From UBA9647 sp049522195 (GTDB lineage Bacteria; Bacteroidota; Ignavibacteria; UBA10030), in NCBI GenBank assembly GCA_049522195.1, contig JBEKOB010000028.1, positions 1-52,712 on the forward strand: DNA of 52,712 bases. Reading direction: 5' to 3'. Each line of letters starts with the position of its first letter. The first letter of the stretch is position 1. The translations under genes and the position numbers were made by a program. The notes below the pieces were generated by a model that ran no database searches, was not told the DNA's origin, and saw only the letters and a list, made by a program, of their open reading frames with translations. This document shows, piece after piece, positions 17,210 to 24,461 of the stretch.

Positions 17210-18886
17210 ATGTTCTGTCTGCGCAGAAGTGTATTGCTTATTGCTATTCCACTGCTCATTGCAGGATGCAAGAAGAACGAAATGGACACAAAAAAAACAA
17301 ACAATTTGGAAGCAAAGATCAAACGGTTCGCCCCTGCGGAAATTACGGCCGATGCTTCAAAGCTGTCTGATGGCGACAAGAAGGCACTTGCGAAGCTCTT
17401 CGAAGCATCGAAAGTCCTTGATAAGATCTACACACGTCAGATCTGGAGTGGCAATGAAGCCTTGCGAGCGAAGCTTGAAGCCGACAAGAGCCCCGAGGGC
17501 GCATTGCGCCTGAAGTACTTCAATATCAATATGAACCCATGGTCTGTCCTGGATCACGATGCTCCGTTTATTGACGGCATCTCGCAACGCCCGGCTGGAG
17601 CAAACTACTACCCGGAAGATATGACAAAAGAGGAGTTCAACGCCTGGGTGGAGAAACTTCCTGAAGCAGAAAAGCAGAAAGCAACGGGATTCTTCTGCAC
17701 AGTCCGGCGCGGTGCGAATCGGTCACTCACGCTTGTTCCGTATAATGAAGAATATAAAGATCTGCTGGAACCGGCTGCAAAGCTCCTCCACGAAGCTGCC
17801 ACTCTGACAACGAACGCCACGCTTAAGAGTTTTCTTTCGAAACGCGGCAATGCGTTCCTCAGCAACGACTACTATGCAAGCGATGTGGCGTGGATGGACC
17901 TCGACAGCCCGATTGAACCCACAATCGGGCCGTACGAAGTGTATATGGACGATCTGTTCAACTACAAGGCGGCCTTCGAGGCATTCATCGCGCTTCGCAA
18001 TGACGAGGAAACGAACAAACTCGCTGCCTTCTCCAAGAATCTTCAGGACGTTGAGAATAATCTTCCGATCAATCCTAAGTATCGCAATCCCAAGCTTGGA
18101 GCTTCGGCTCCGATCCGCGTTGTCGATGAGGTGCTGGTTGGTGGAGAATCTCGCGCCGGAGTCCAGACGGCCGCGTATAATTTGCCCAATGACGAGCGGG
18201 TGACCAACGAAAAAGGGAGCAAGCGGATTATGCTGCGGAATGTCCAGGAGGCGAAGTTCCAAAAGGTACTTGTGCCAATCGCGCGTGTTGCCGTAGACAC
18301 ATCGCAACAGTCACAGATCGCGTTCGAGCCGTTCTTCACGCACATCCTCGCCCATGAGCTGATGCACGGCCTCGGTCCCCACACGATCATGGTCAGCGGG
18401 AAGCAGACAACCGTCCGGCAGCAGATGAAAGAGCTCGGGTCCGCGCTCGAGGAGGCGAAGGCCGACATTTCAGGGCTTTTCGCGCTCCAATATCTGATCG
18501 ATAAAGGAGTTGTTCAGAAGTCAATCGAGGAGCCGATGTACATCACCTATCTGGCTGGCACCTTCCGTTCCTTCAGATTTGGCATCAACGATGCCCACGG
18601 GAAGGGGATGGCTCTCCAATTCAACTACCTGATGGATTTGGGCGCGATTGAGTACAACGCCACGACAGGAAGATTCAAGGTCAACATGGCGAAGATGAAG
18701 GACGCTACGCAGAGGCTGACGCGCGATATTATGACCATCCAGGCTGAGGGAAGTTACGAGAAAGCGAAAGCGCTGTTTGAGAAATACGTCATCGTTCGGC
18801 CGGAGATGAAAGCGGTACTCGACAAACTATCGGACATTCCGACAGATATTGCGCCGTCGTTCCCACTTGCTGAACAGATGAAATAA
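17210..18886 (+). CDS. Lipoprotein of the dipeptidyl-peptidase III (M49) type
   Basis: 558 residues with a type II signal peptide and lipobox LIAGC (Cys20), so it is predicted to be membrane-anchored and extracytoplasmic. The catalytic region has HELMH (about 382-386) and, about 28 residues later, EEAKAD (about 414-419), matching the zinc ligands of family M49. Classical DPP III has a six-residue HExxGH; this one has the five-residue HExxH form, as reported for a bacterial DPP III from Caldithrix. The expected role is removal of dipeptides from short peptides. ATG at 17210 is supported by GGAG 6 nt upstream. It follows aguA by 97 nt and precedes thyX by 40 nt. Confidence 0.85.
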   Translation: MFCLRRSVLLIAIPLLIAGCKKNEMDTKKTNNLEAKIKRFAPAEITADASKLSDGDKKALAKLFEASKVLDKIYTRQIWSGNEALRAKLEADKSPEGALRLKYFNINMNPWSVLDHDAPFIDGISQRPAGANYYPEDMTKEEFNAWVEKLPEAEKQKATGFFCTVRRGANRSLTLVPYNEEYKDLLEPAAKLLHEAATLTTNATLKSFLSKRGNAFLSNDYYASDVAWMDLDSPIEPTIGPYEVYMDDLFNYKAAFEAFIALRNDEETNKLAAFSKNLQDVENNLPINPKYRNPKLGASAPIRVVDEVLVGGESRAGVQTAAYNLPNDERVTNEKGSKRIMLRNVQEAKFQKVLVPIARVAVDTSQQSQIAFEPFFTHILAHELMHGLGPHTIMVSGKQTTVRQQMKELGSALEEAKADISGLFALQYLIDKGVVQKSIEEPMYITYLAGTFRSFRFGINDAHGKGMALQFNYLMDLGAIEYNATTGRFKVNMAKMKDATQRLTRDIMTIQAEGSYEKAKALFEKYVIVRPEMKAVLDKLSDIPTDIAPSFPLAEQMK

Positions 18887-18926
18887 TTCCACATTTAGAA
18901 AGCTGAAGAGAAACTCGAAGAGGACT

Positions 18927-19850
18927 ATGGAGCAGAAAGCAGAGAAGCTGCAACGGCCGGTGATTGAAACCCTGGATGAGATACTGGGAGTACCATTCAA
19001 GGTGCTCGACGATGGTTTTGTGCGCGTCGTTGATTACATGGGATCCGACGAATCGGTCGTGCAGGCGGCACGCGTGTCGTACGGAAAAGGGACCAAGAAG
19101 GTCAATGAGGACCGCGGCCTCATCCGCTACCTCCTGCGTCATTCCCACACGACGCCGTTTGAGATGTGCGAGATCAAACTTCACTTGCGGGTTCCCATGG
19201 ATTGCTGGCGGCAGTGGATCAGGCACCGAACAGCAAACATCAACGAGTATTCAACGCGGTATTCCATCGCGGTCGATGCCTCACAGAAAACTCCTCCCGA
19301 CGAGTGGCGTCAGCAATCAAAAGACAACAAGCAAGGAAGTGAAGGGTTTGTCGATTCCGCTCTTGGTGCCCAACTCAGCCAGCAGGAACAAGAGCTTCAG
19401 GATTACGCGCGGCGGGTGTACAATGAACGCGTCGAGAAAGGAATCGCGCGCGAGCAAGCGCGCAAGGATCTCCCGCTCTCAACGTATACGGAAGCATACT
19501 GGAAGATCGACCTCCACAACCTGCTGCACTTTCTCGTCCTCAGGATGGACAGTCACGCACAGTTCGAGATCCGCTCCTACGCGAATGTCATCGGCCACGA
19601 AATTGTCCGACGATGGTGCCCAATTGTGTGGGAAGCGTTCGTCGATTACAAGATGCGCGGCTCGACGCTGACACGACTCGAGATCGATGTCATTCGGGCA
19701 ATCCAGTCAGGCAAACCGGACCATGCCCGGGAACTGATGGTGAAGTTCGGCCTTCTCCCTCCTCCCGGTCAGGAGATCAAGCGCAACCGCGAGCGTGAAG
19801 ACCTGGAAGCGAAGCTCATGCTGCTCAATATTCCGGCTCCCTGGAAGTAG
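18927..19850 (+). CDS. thyX: FAD-dependent thymidylate synthase ThyX
   Basis: Makes dTMP from dUMP using methylene-tetrahydrofolate and reduced FAD. The ThyX motif is present as RHRTANINEYSTRYS. Other family segments include the N-terminal VVQAARVSYGKGTK, HSHTTPFEMCE and the C-terminal FLVLRMDSHAQFEIRSYA. At 307 residues it is longer than the ~220-250 of minimal ThyX, with an extra ~40-residue charged stretch after the motif, as in many FCB-group enzymes. AGAGG precedes the ATG. folA follows after a 91-nt gap holding a dyad repeat. Confidence 0.96.
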   Translation: MEQKAEKLQRPVIETLDEILGVPFKVLDDGFVRVVDYMGSDESVVQAARVSYGKGTKKVNEDRGLIRYLLRHSHTTPFEMCEIKLHLRVPMDCWRQWIRHRTANINEYSTRYSIAVDASQKTPPDEWRQQSKDNKQGSEGFVDSALGAQLSQQEQELQDYARRVYNERVEKGIAREQARKDLPLSTYTEAYWKIDLHNLLHFLVLRMDSHAQFEIRSYANVIGHEIVRRWCPIVWEAFVDYKMRGSTLTRLEIDVIRAIQSGKPDHARELMVKFGLLPPPGQEIKRNREREDLEAKLMLLNIPAPWK

Positions 19851-19871
19851 GCTCCACGCACACCAACCCGT

Positions 19872-19920
19872 GAACCTTGCGAAGGTAACAGGGTGATCAT
19901 TTGAACCTTCGCAAGGTTAC
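19872..19920. repeat. Palindromic repeat pair in the thyX-folA gap
   Basis: AACCTTGCGAAGGT (19873-19886) and its reverse complement ACCTTCGCAAGGTT (19905-19918) are perfect 14-bp inverted arms around an 18-nt loop, and each arm is itself nearly palindromic. A further partial copy, GGAAGGTAACC, follows at 19923. It fills most of the gap between the two genes and looks like a short interspersed palindromic (REP/MITE-like) element. Confidence 0.65.
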
Positions 19921-19941
19921 CTGGAAGGTAACCCGGCCCCC

Positions 19942-20409
19942 ATGAAACTCATCCTCATCGCCGCCCTCACCAGGAATCGCGTCATAGGTAAGAACCACGC
20001 CGTTCCCTGGGACATCCCTGAAGATATGCGACGGTTCAAACGGATGACTATTGGACATGTCGTTCTGATGGGACGAAAGACATATGAGACGTTGAGCAGC
20101 CCGCTTACAAACCGGCGAAACGTAGTTCTTACTTCACGGAAGATCGATGGTGTTGAAACATACACCACAATAGCTCAGGCACTCGAAGTTCTGAAAACCG
20201 AGGGGGATGTCTTCGTGATCGGAGGCGGTCAGATCTTTGCTCAGCTTCTCATGTCCGCCGCTGAGCTCCGATTGACTCTTGTGGAGCAGGAAGTTGATGG
20301 AGATATCTTTTTCCCACCCTACGAACATCTTATCGGCTCACACTTTCGACTGGCTTCGAAAGAGGAGTATCCGGGTTTTTCATTCCTCGACTACGTTCAC
20401 ATCGGCTAG
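19942..20409 (+). CDS. folA: Dihydrofolate reductase FolA
   Basis: Reduces dihydrofolate to tetrahydrofolate with NADPH. At 155 residues it is standard for bacterial DHFR. The N-terminal LILIAALTRNRVIGKNHAVPW, the catalytic acid region DIPEDMRRFKRMT, the NADPH-binding VLMGRKTYETL and FVIGGGQIFAQLL, and the C-terminal half all match. It lies downstream of thyX. Because ThyX, unlike ThyA, does not oxidise tetrahydrofolate, this FolA is mainly needed for de novo folate synthesis. Its 3' end converges on the SDR gene. Confidence 0.95.
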   Translation: MKLILIAALTRNRVIGKNHAVPWDIPEDMRRFKRMTIGHVVLMGRKTYETLSSPLTNRRNVVLTSRKIDGVETYTTIAQALEVLKTEGDVFVIGGGQIFAQLLMSAAELRLTLVEQEVDGDIFFPPYEHLIGSHFRLASKEEYPGFSFLDYVHIG

Positions 20410-20444
20410 TCCAACTGTCTTTTGATCCAATCCCCGAACCCACC

Positions 20445-20476
20445 AATCGACAATCGGCATTCGAAAATCGACAATC
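20445..20476. repeat. Two direct copies of AATCGACAATC between folA and SDR ends
   Basis: AATCGACAATC occurs at 20445-20455 and again at 20466-20476, separated by GGCATTCGAA, a 21-nt period. The same 11-mer in reverse complement is at 126-136. Both sites lie at gene 3' ends. The copies abut the SDR stop codon (20477). Confidence 0.6.
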
Positions 20477-21268
20477 TTAGTGAATTCCCCGCGCGGCTCC
20501 TCCATCCACCAACAGGTTCACACCGTTGATGTAGCTCGCCTGTTCTGACGCAAGGAACGCCACAACATTCCCGATCTCTTCGGGTCGGCCGAGGCGCCCG
20601 GCCGGAATGGTGTTCGCACTTTCCGAGAGATACTGCTCCAGCGTCAAGTTTTTCACTGCAGCGCGCGAGACGCTGAGTTCTTCCTGTCTCTTCGTAAGTA
20701 TGAGACCAGGACAAATCGTGTTGACAGTGATGTTGTCTTTGGCATATTGGTTCGACAGAACCTTCGTCAGTCCGAGGATCCCGGGGCGGAGAGTCGACGA
20801 GATGAGGAGGTCGTCAATAGGCTGCTTTGCTGCAATCGATACAATACTGATGATCCTTCCCCAGTGTTGATGTTCCATCTGCGGTAGAACGGCCCGGGTG
20901 AATCTGATAACGCTCATCAATGTCAGTTGCACACCTTTTGCCCACTCCTCATCCGAAACTTTCAGCACATGCCCGGTGGGTGGACCTCCCGCATTGTTCA
21001 CAAGCACGTGCACGGTGCCGAATTCCTTCATCGCCGTCTGAACAAATGCCTCAATGTCCCCTTCTTTGCTCACATCGGCGACCACGGGAATAACCGCGGC
21101 CCCGGTCTTCGATTTTATTTCTTCAGCTGTCTTCTTAATGCTCTGCTCATTGCGTGAACAGATCACGAGACGAGCTCCCTCCTGGGCCAACGCAAGAGCA
21201 GAGGCCTTTCCTAATCCCTGACTTGCGGCAGCGACGAGCGCCACCTTATTTCGTAAACCAAGATCCAT
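20477..21268 (-). CDS. SDR-family protein lacking the usual Tyr-x3-Lys pair
   Basis: A 263-residue Rossmann-fold protein of the short-chain dehydrogenase family. The cofactor motif is modified (AAASQGLGKASA), NNAG is present as VLVNNAGGPPTG, and the C-terminal VNLLVDGGAARG is typical. At the catalytic site the expected Tyr and Lys are replaced: ISSTLRPGILGLTK has Ser and Arg there. This matches the known divergent BKR-like subgroup of SDRs that do not fit the catalytic tetrad. Substrate and even activity are uncertain. The ATG at 21268 has AAGGAG upstream. The remains of a marC gene overlap its leader. Confidence 0.88.
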   Translation of the reverse strand: MDLGLRNKVALVAAASQGLGKASALALAQEGARLVICSRNEQSIKKTAEEIKSKTGAAVIPVVADVSKEGDIEAFVQTAMKEFGTVHVLVNNAGGPPTGHVLKVSDEEWAKGVQLTLMSVIRFTRAVLPQMEHQHWGRIISIVSIAAKQPIDDLLISSTLRPGILGLTKVLSNQYAKDNITVNTICPGLILTKRQEELSVSRAAVKNLTLEQYLSESANTIPAGRLGRPEEIGNVVAFLASEQASYINGVNLLVDGGAARGIH

Positions 21269-21281
21269 TCCTTCACTCCTT

Positions 21282-21425
21282 CTATGAGAGTTGCTTAAAC
21301 CGCCCTACACCCCTTTGATCATTCCCGTCGGTAAGGGAAACAAACATGGGCACGACGCCGAGCACATCAATCGCGACAAAGAGAGGAATAAACGAGAACA
21401 GGAGCGAATTGAGGTCGAAATTCAT
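21282..21425 (-). pseudogene. Truncated MarC-family membrane protein remnant
   Basis: An open frame of 47 codons begins ATG at 21425 and ends TAG at 21282. Its first 34 residues (SLLFSFIPLFVAIDVLGVVP, then MFVSLTDG) look like the N-terminal membrane segment of MarC-family proteins, whose first helix carries a FVxIDPLGxxPxFLSLT pattern. After TDG the match stops and the frame soon ends, 14 nt before the SDR start. MarC proteins are about 200 residues with six helices, so this is a broken remnant, perhaps left by deletion. A short leader peptide is less likely. Confidence 0.55.
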
Positions 21426-21464
21426 TGAGGGCCGAGGCGCTAGAGAGCGGGGACAGCAAACCGG

Positions 21465-21731
21465 CTACGAAACTTCTATCCCTTTATCCTTCAGTTGCTG
21501 CATCACGATCTTCAGGACTTCTTCCGGTGGAAGATGCATGCGGGACCCGGATGCCCGGATGGCCTGGTCGAGCGTTCCTTTTCTATCAACAAGCCACATC
21601 CAAATGTTGTAGCCGAGCCGATGCCGATCATTGGGTTCTTGCGTTGGGATCGTCGAAACGGCACTGTATGCTATTTTTTCCATTGCCTCAGGTGGGTATT
21701 CTGCTATTTGAGCGGGGGCTTTCGTTGTCAT
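21465..21731 (-). CDS. Small hypothetical protein, 88 residues
   Basis: I do not recognise this protein. It is soluble and mixed in charge, with no signal peptide, membrane segment or Cys motif. The N-terminal third is Pro- and Ala-rich, the middle has YNIWMWLVDRKGT, and the C-terminal LPPEEVLKIVMQQLKDKGIEV looks helical. Codon use looks like that of real genes here. The ATG at 21731 has no clear ribosome binding site. It lies between the phosphatase gene (143 nt upstream) and the marC remnant, on the same strand. Confidence 0.5.
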   Translation of the reverse strand: MTTKAPAQIAEYPPEAMEKIAYSAVSTIPTQEPNDRHRLGYNIWMWLVDRKGTLDQAIRASGSRMHLPPEEVLKIVMQQLKDKGIEVS

Positions 21732-21874
21732 AATCTTTCACTTCAAGTCGATGAAATCGATTCAATTTCCTCTCTCAGAATATAGGGAGTTTTCCCGAAA
21801 AAGCAATTCAGGAGATAGTACCTCCCCGCACGGAACGGTGGACGAAAACGAGGAAGACAAGCGGATAGCACCTA

Positions 21875-24397
21875 TCAGGTGGTTGATTTGACTACGACGA
21901 CAGTGAGGTCATCATTCTGTTCCTCGGCTCCCCGGAACTCCTCCACAGAAGTCAGGATGGTATGCTGAAGCTGCTCGGCAGTGAGTGATCGCTTCGCCTT
22001 GACGATATCGAATACCGTCTCTTCTCCAAATTGCGCCTTCCGCTCGTTCATCGCCTCCGTCAGGCCATCGGAATAGAACACGAAGATGCTGTTCGGAAGA
22101 AGCGGACGCGTGACCTGCTCCAATTCCTGCTCGAAAACCGGCCCTCGCTCCAGACCAAGACCGATCCCGCCCCCTTTGAGATATTCAAGTGTGCCGTTCA
22201 CACCGATGAGAGCCCGGTTATGTCCTGCCCGACAGATGGAGACTTCTTTCCGCTGCATATCAAACAAAGCGAGGATCATGGTGATGAACGACTTCCGCTC
22301 AAGGCTTTCATAAATGCGCCGGTTGACCTGGATTAACATCTCCTTCGGGTTCTCGTACATCGGCGCAATTACCTGAATCATCCCCTGAATCTTTGACATG
22401 TACAGTGCCGCGGAAACTCCTTTCCCGGAAACATCCCCTACCACAACAAGAAGTTTCCCCGGACCGAGCTCGATATAATCAAAGTAATCTCCGCCGACAG
22501 TCATCGCGGGAATTGATACACCTGAAACATCGAGTCCTTCAAGGTCCGGATTGGTCTTCGGCAAAAGCCCCTGCTGAATCGTGCGCGCCAACGCCAGCTC
22601 TTCCTCGATACGCTGCATCTCGATTTCAGATTTGTGGAGTCGCGCGTTTTCCACGGCTATCGCGGCCTGTCCTGCAACCGTCGAAAGCAGATCGATGTCC
22701 TCCTGGGAATAGACCTTGCCGGACATTTTCTTGCCCACATTGATGGCTCCGATCAGGCGCCCCTGGAGAAACATCGGGACTGAGAGGACGACACCGGACC
22801 TCGCGAGCTTCTCCTTGTCCCCTTCATTGATCGTATAGTACTCAGGTTCAGTTGCAAGCAACGCAAATGAGCGAGGAGCCTTGCTCTCCCGTAGCGCGGC
22901 AAGCAGTCCATCCGGCTCCCTGCCGAAACTGCAATCCGATTCAGACATGTTTTTCGAAGCGCTAGAGCATCTCTCCTGGTCATCACAGAGAACAACCGCA
23001 ATTTTTTCAACATGCATCGTGGTCGAGATTCTGGAGATGATCGAGTCGAGGATCTCGTTAAGGTGCATCTTGCTCGGAAGCTCCTGGCTAAACTCGAGGA
23101 GAGCACGCTGGTAGTTGTAACGTTCCTGGTAGAAGAATCTGTCGATCCAGTCCTGGGCTTTCCGTTTCATTGGATCAAACGCAAAAGCCAGGATGACAAA
23201 TGCGAACAGGTTTCCGATCTGATTTTCTTCTGTCCCGAGGGCGTACGCCATTGCAGAGCTGATGAGATATACAAGCAACAGGTACAGTCCTGCCAGCATC
23301 CCTGTGACGATCGCGTACAGGAGGCTTCTCTTGACAACGAGATCGACATCCATCAACCTGTATCTGAAGATCGAATAGCCGAGCGTAAACGGCAGGAGCA
23401 CGACGAGCAACATGGGGAGAAGAAGGATCGGTGTCGTGAAAAGCGCAAACTCGTTGGAGGCTCGAAGAATATTCGTGTACACGACACTGAGGATCACCGT
23501 CACCACGCCGATCAGAATGGGGCGGATTTGCTTCTTTCGGGCCCGATCCACACGAGTGAAGTACGTTACGGCGAAGATGATCAATCCCCCGATGAAGAAC
23601 GCTGCAGCCGTATAATTGACCACGTACTGGAGGAACGGAGGCAGCATTCCCTGCCAGCCGAAGAAGAGACGGAGCACGTTTGGTATGACCGTGAGAATCG
23701 AGTAGGCATACATCAATCCTCTTAGCCATTTCGAGTCGAATGCCTTCCTGTGTACCGGAAAGCGAAGAAAGAAGAGTACAAACGTGGGAAGGGCAAAGAT
23801 CCAACCGACGACAAATGCAACAGCGTATGTGTAGTAGATGAATGGCGATACACCCCTGAGATCGAACTGTGACAATCCCAGAAACAACATGGCGAAGATG
23901 CCGAAGCGTCCGAACACTCGTTGAATGACGCCCTGCGGGCGGGTCATGACAACGATGTAGCCCACAGCGAGGAAACCAAAGCCGAGGAGGAAGTTTGCCA
24001 GGTAACTGATGTCGAAGACCTTGAGAACCTGCACCTTCGTCGTGAAGGTTGCGCCATCCCGCTCAATGAGGTACTCTGCGTAATCGTTCCGCTTGATCGC
24101 GTTGATGATCAGCATCGCATCCTGACCATCCTTGAACTTCTTGCCGTTGATGGCAAGGAGCACATCACCATTGCGAACGCCCGCCTGATCTGCGACTCCC
24201 CCAGGGACAACCTGCGTGATGAGAACCCCGGGCATTCCTTTATCACGCGGCAGCCAGCCACACTGGTCATTGCTCGTTGCCTTGAACACCATGATGTTGA
24301 GGGCGTGAAACAATGTAAGGAGTAGAACTCCGATGGCCGCGATCGTATAGAGCATGCGTGTTGTGCGCGGCGAAATCGAGGAGAAAAGGCTATTCAT
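21875..24397 (-). CDS. PDZ-membrane-GAF-SpoIIE (PP2C-type) serine phosphatase
   Basis: 840 residues. One N-terminal helix (about 15-37) is followed by an extracytoplasmic PDZ domain (about 45-125; GVLITQVVPGGVADQAGVRNGD) and about seven to eight membrane helices (130-400). A GAF domain follows (about 425-590; QAAIAVENARLHKSEIEMQR at its end), then a C-terminal SpoIIE/RsbU phosphatase domain (about 600-838) with TIQQGLLP, GGDYFDY, VVGDVSGKGVSAALYMS and FYSDGLTEAMN. Such phosphatases act on anti-sigma-factor antagonists in partner-switching pathways; no partner gene is in the window. ATG at 24397 (AAGG 6 nt upstream) is preferred over TTG at 24403. Confidence 0.92.
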   Translation of the reverse strand: MNSLFSSISPRTTRMLYTIAAIGVLLLTLFHALNIMVFKATSNDQCGWLPRDKGMPGVLITQVVPGGVADQAGVRNGDVLLAINGKKFKDGQDAMLIINAIKRNDYAEYLIERDGATFTTKVQVLKVFDISYLANFLLGFGFLAVGYIVVMTRPQGVIQRVFGRFGIFAMLFLGLSQFDLRGVSPFIYYTYAVAFVVGWIFALPTFVLFFLRFPVHRKAFDSKWLRGLMYAYSILTVIPNVLRLFFGWQGMLPPFLQYVVNYTAAAFFIGGLIIFAVTYFTRVDRARKKQIRPILIGVVTVILSVVYTNILRASNEFALFTTPILLLPMLLVVLLPFTLGYSIFRYRLMDVDLVVKRSLLYAIVTGMLAGLYLLLVYLISSAMAYALGTEENQIGNLFAFVILAFAFDPMKRKAQDWIDRFFYQERYNYQRALLEFSQELPSKMHLNEILDSIISRISTTMHVEKIAVVLCDDQERCSSASKNMSESDCSFGREPDGLLAALRESKAPRSFALLATEPEYYTINEGDKEKLARSGVVLSVPMFLQGRLIGAINVGKKMSGKVYSQEDIDLLSTVAGQAAIAVENARLHKSEIEMQRIEEELALARTIQQGLLPKTNPDLEGLDVSGVSIPAMTVGGDYFDYIELGPGKLLVVVGDVSGKGVSAALYMSKIQGMIQVIAPMYENPKEMLIQVNRRIYESLERKSFITMILALFDMQRKEVSICRAGHNRALIGVNGTLEYLKGGGIGLGLERGPVFEQELEQVTRPLLPNSIFVFYSDGLTEAMNERKAQFGEETVFDIVKAKRSLTAEQLQHTILTSVEEFRGAEEQNDDLTVVVVKSTT

Positions 24398-24461
24398 TTC
24401 CAACCTTTTGCGGGAAGGGTTTCTCAGATTCTACGGCAAATCGTTTGATTCGTTGCAGATT

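Noticed and set aside
18964..19671. 235-codon frame inside thyX in another reading frame
   Set aside because: ThyX is unambiguous; the alternative product is Arg/Ser/Thr-rich, low-complexity and typical of an out-of-frame shadow.
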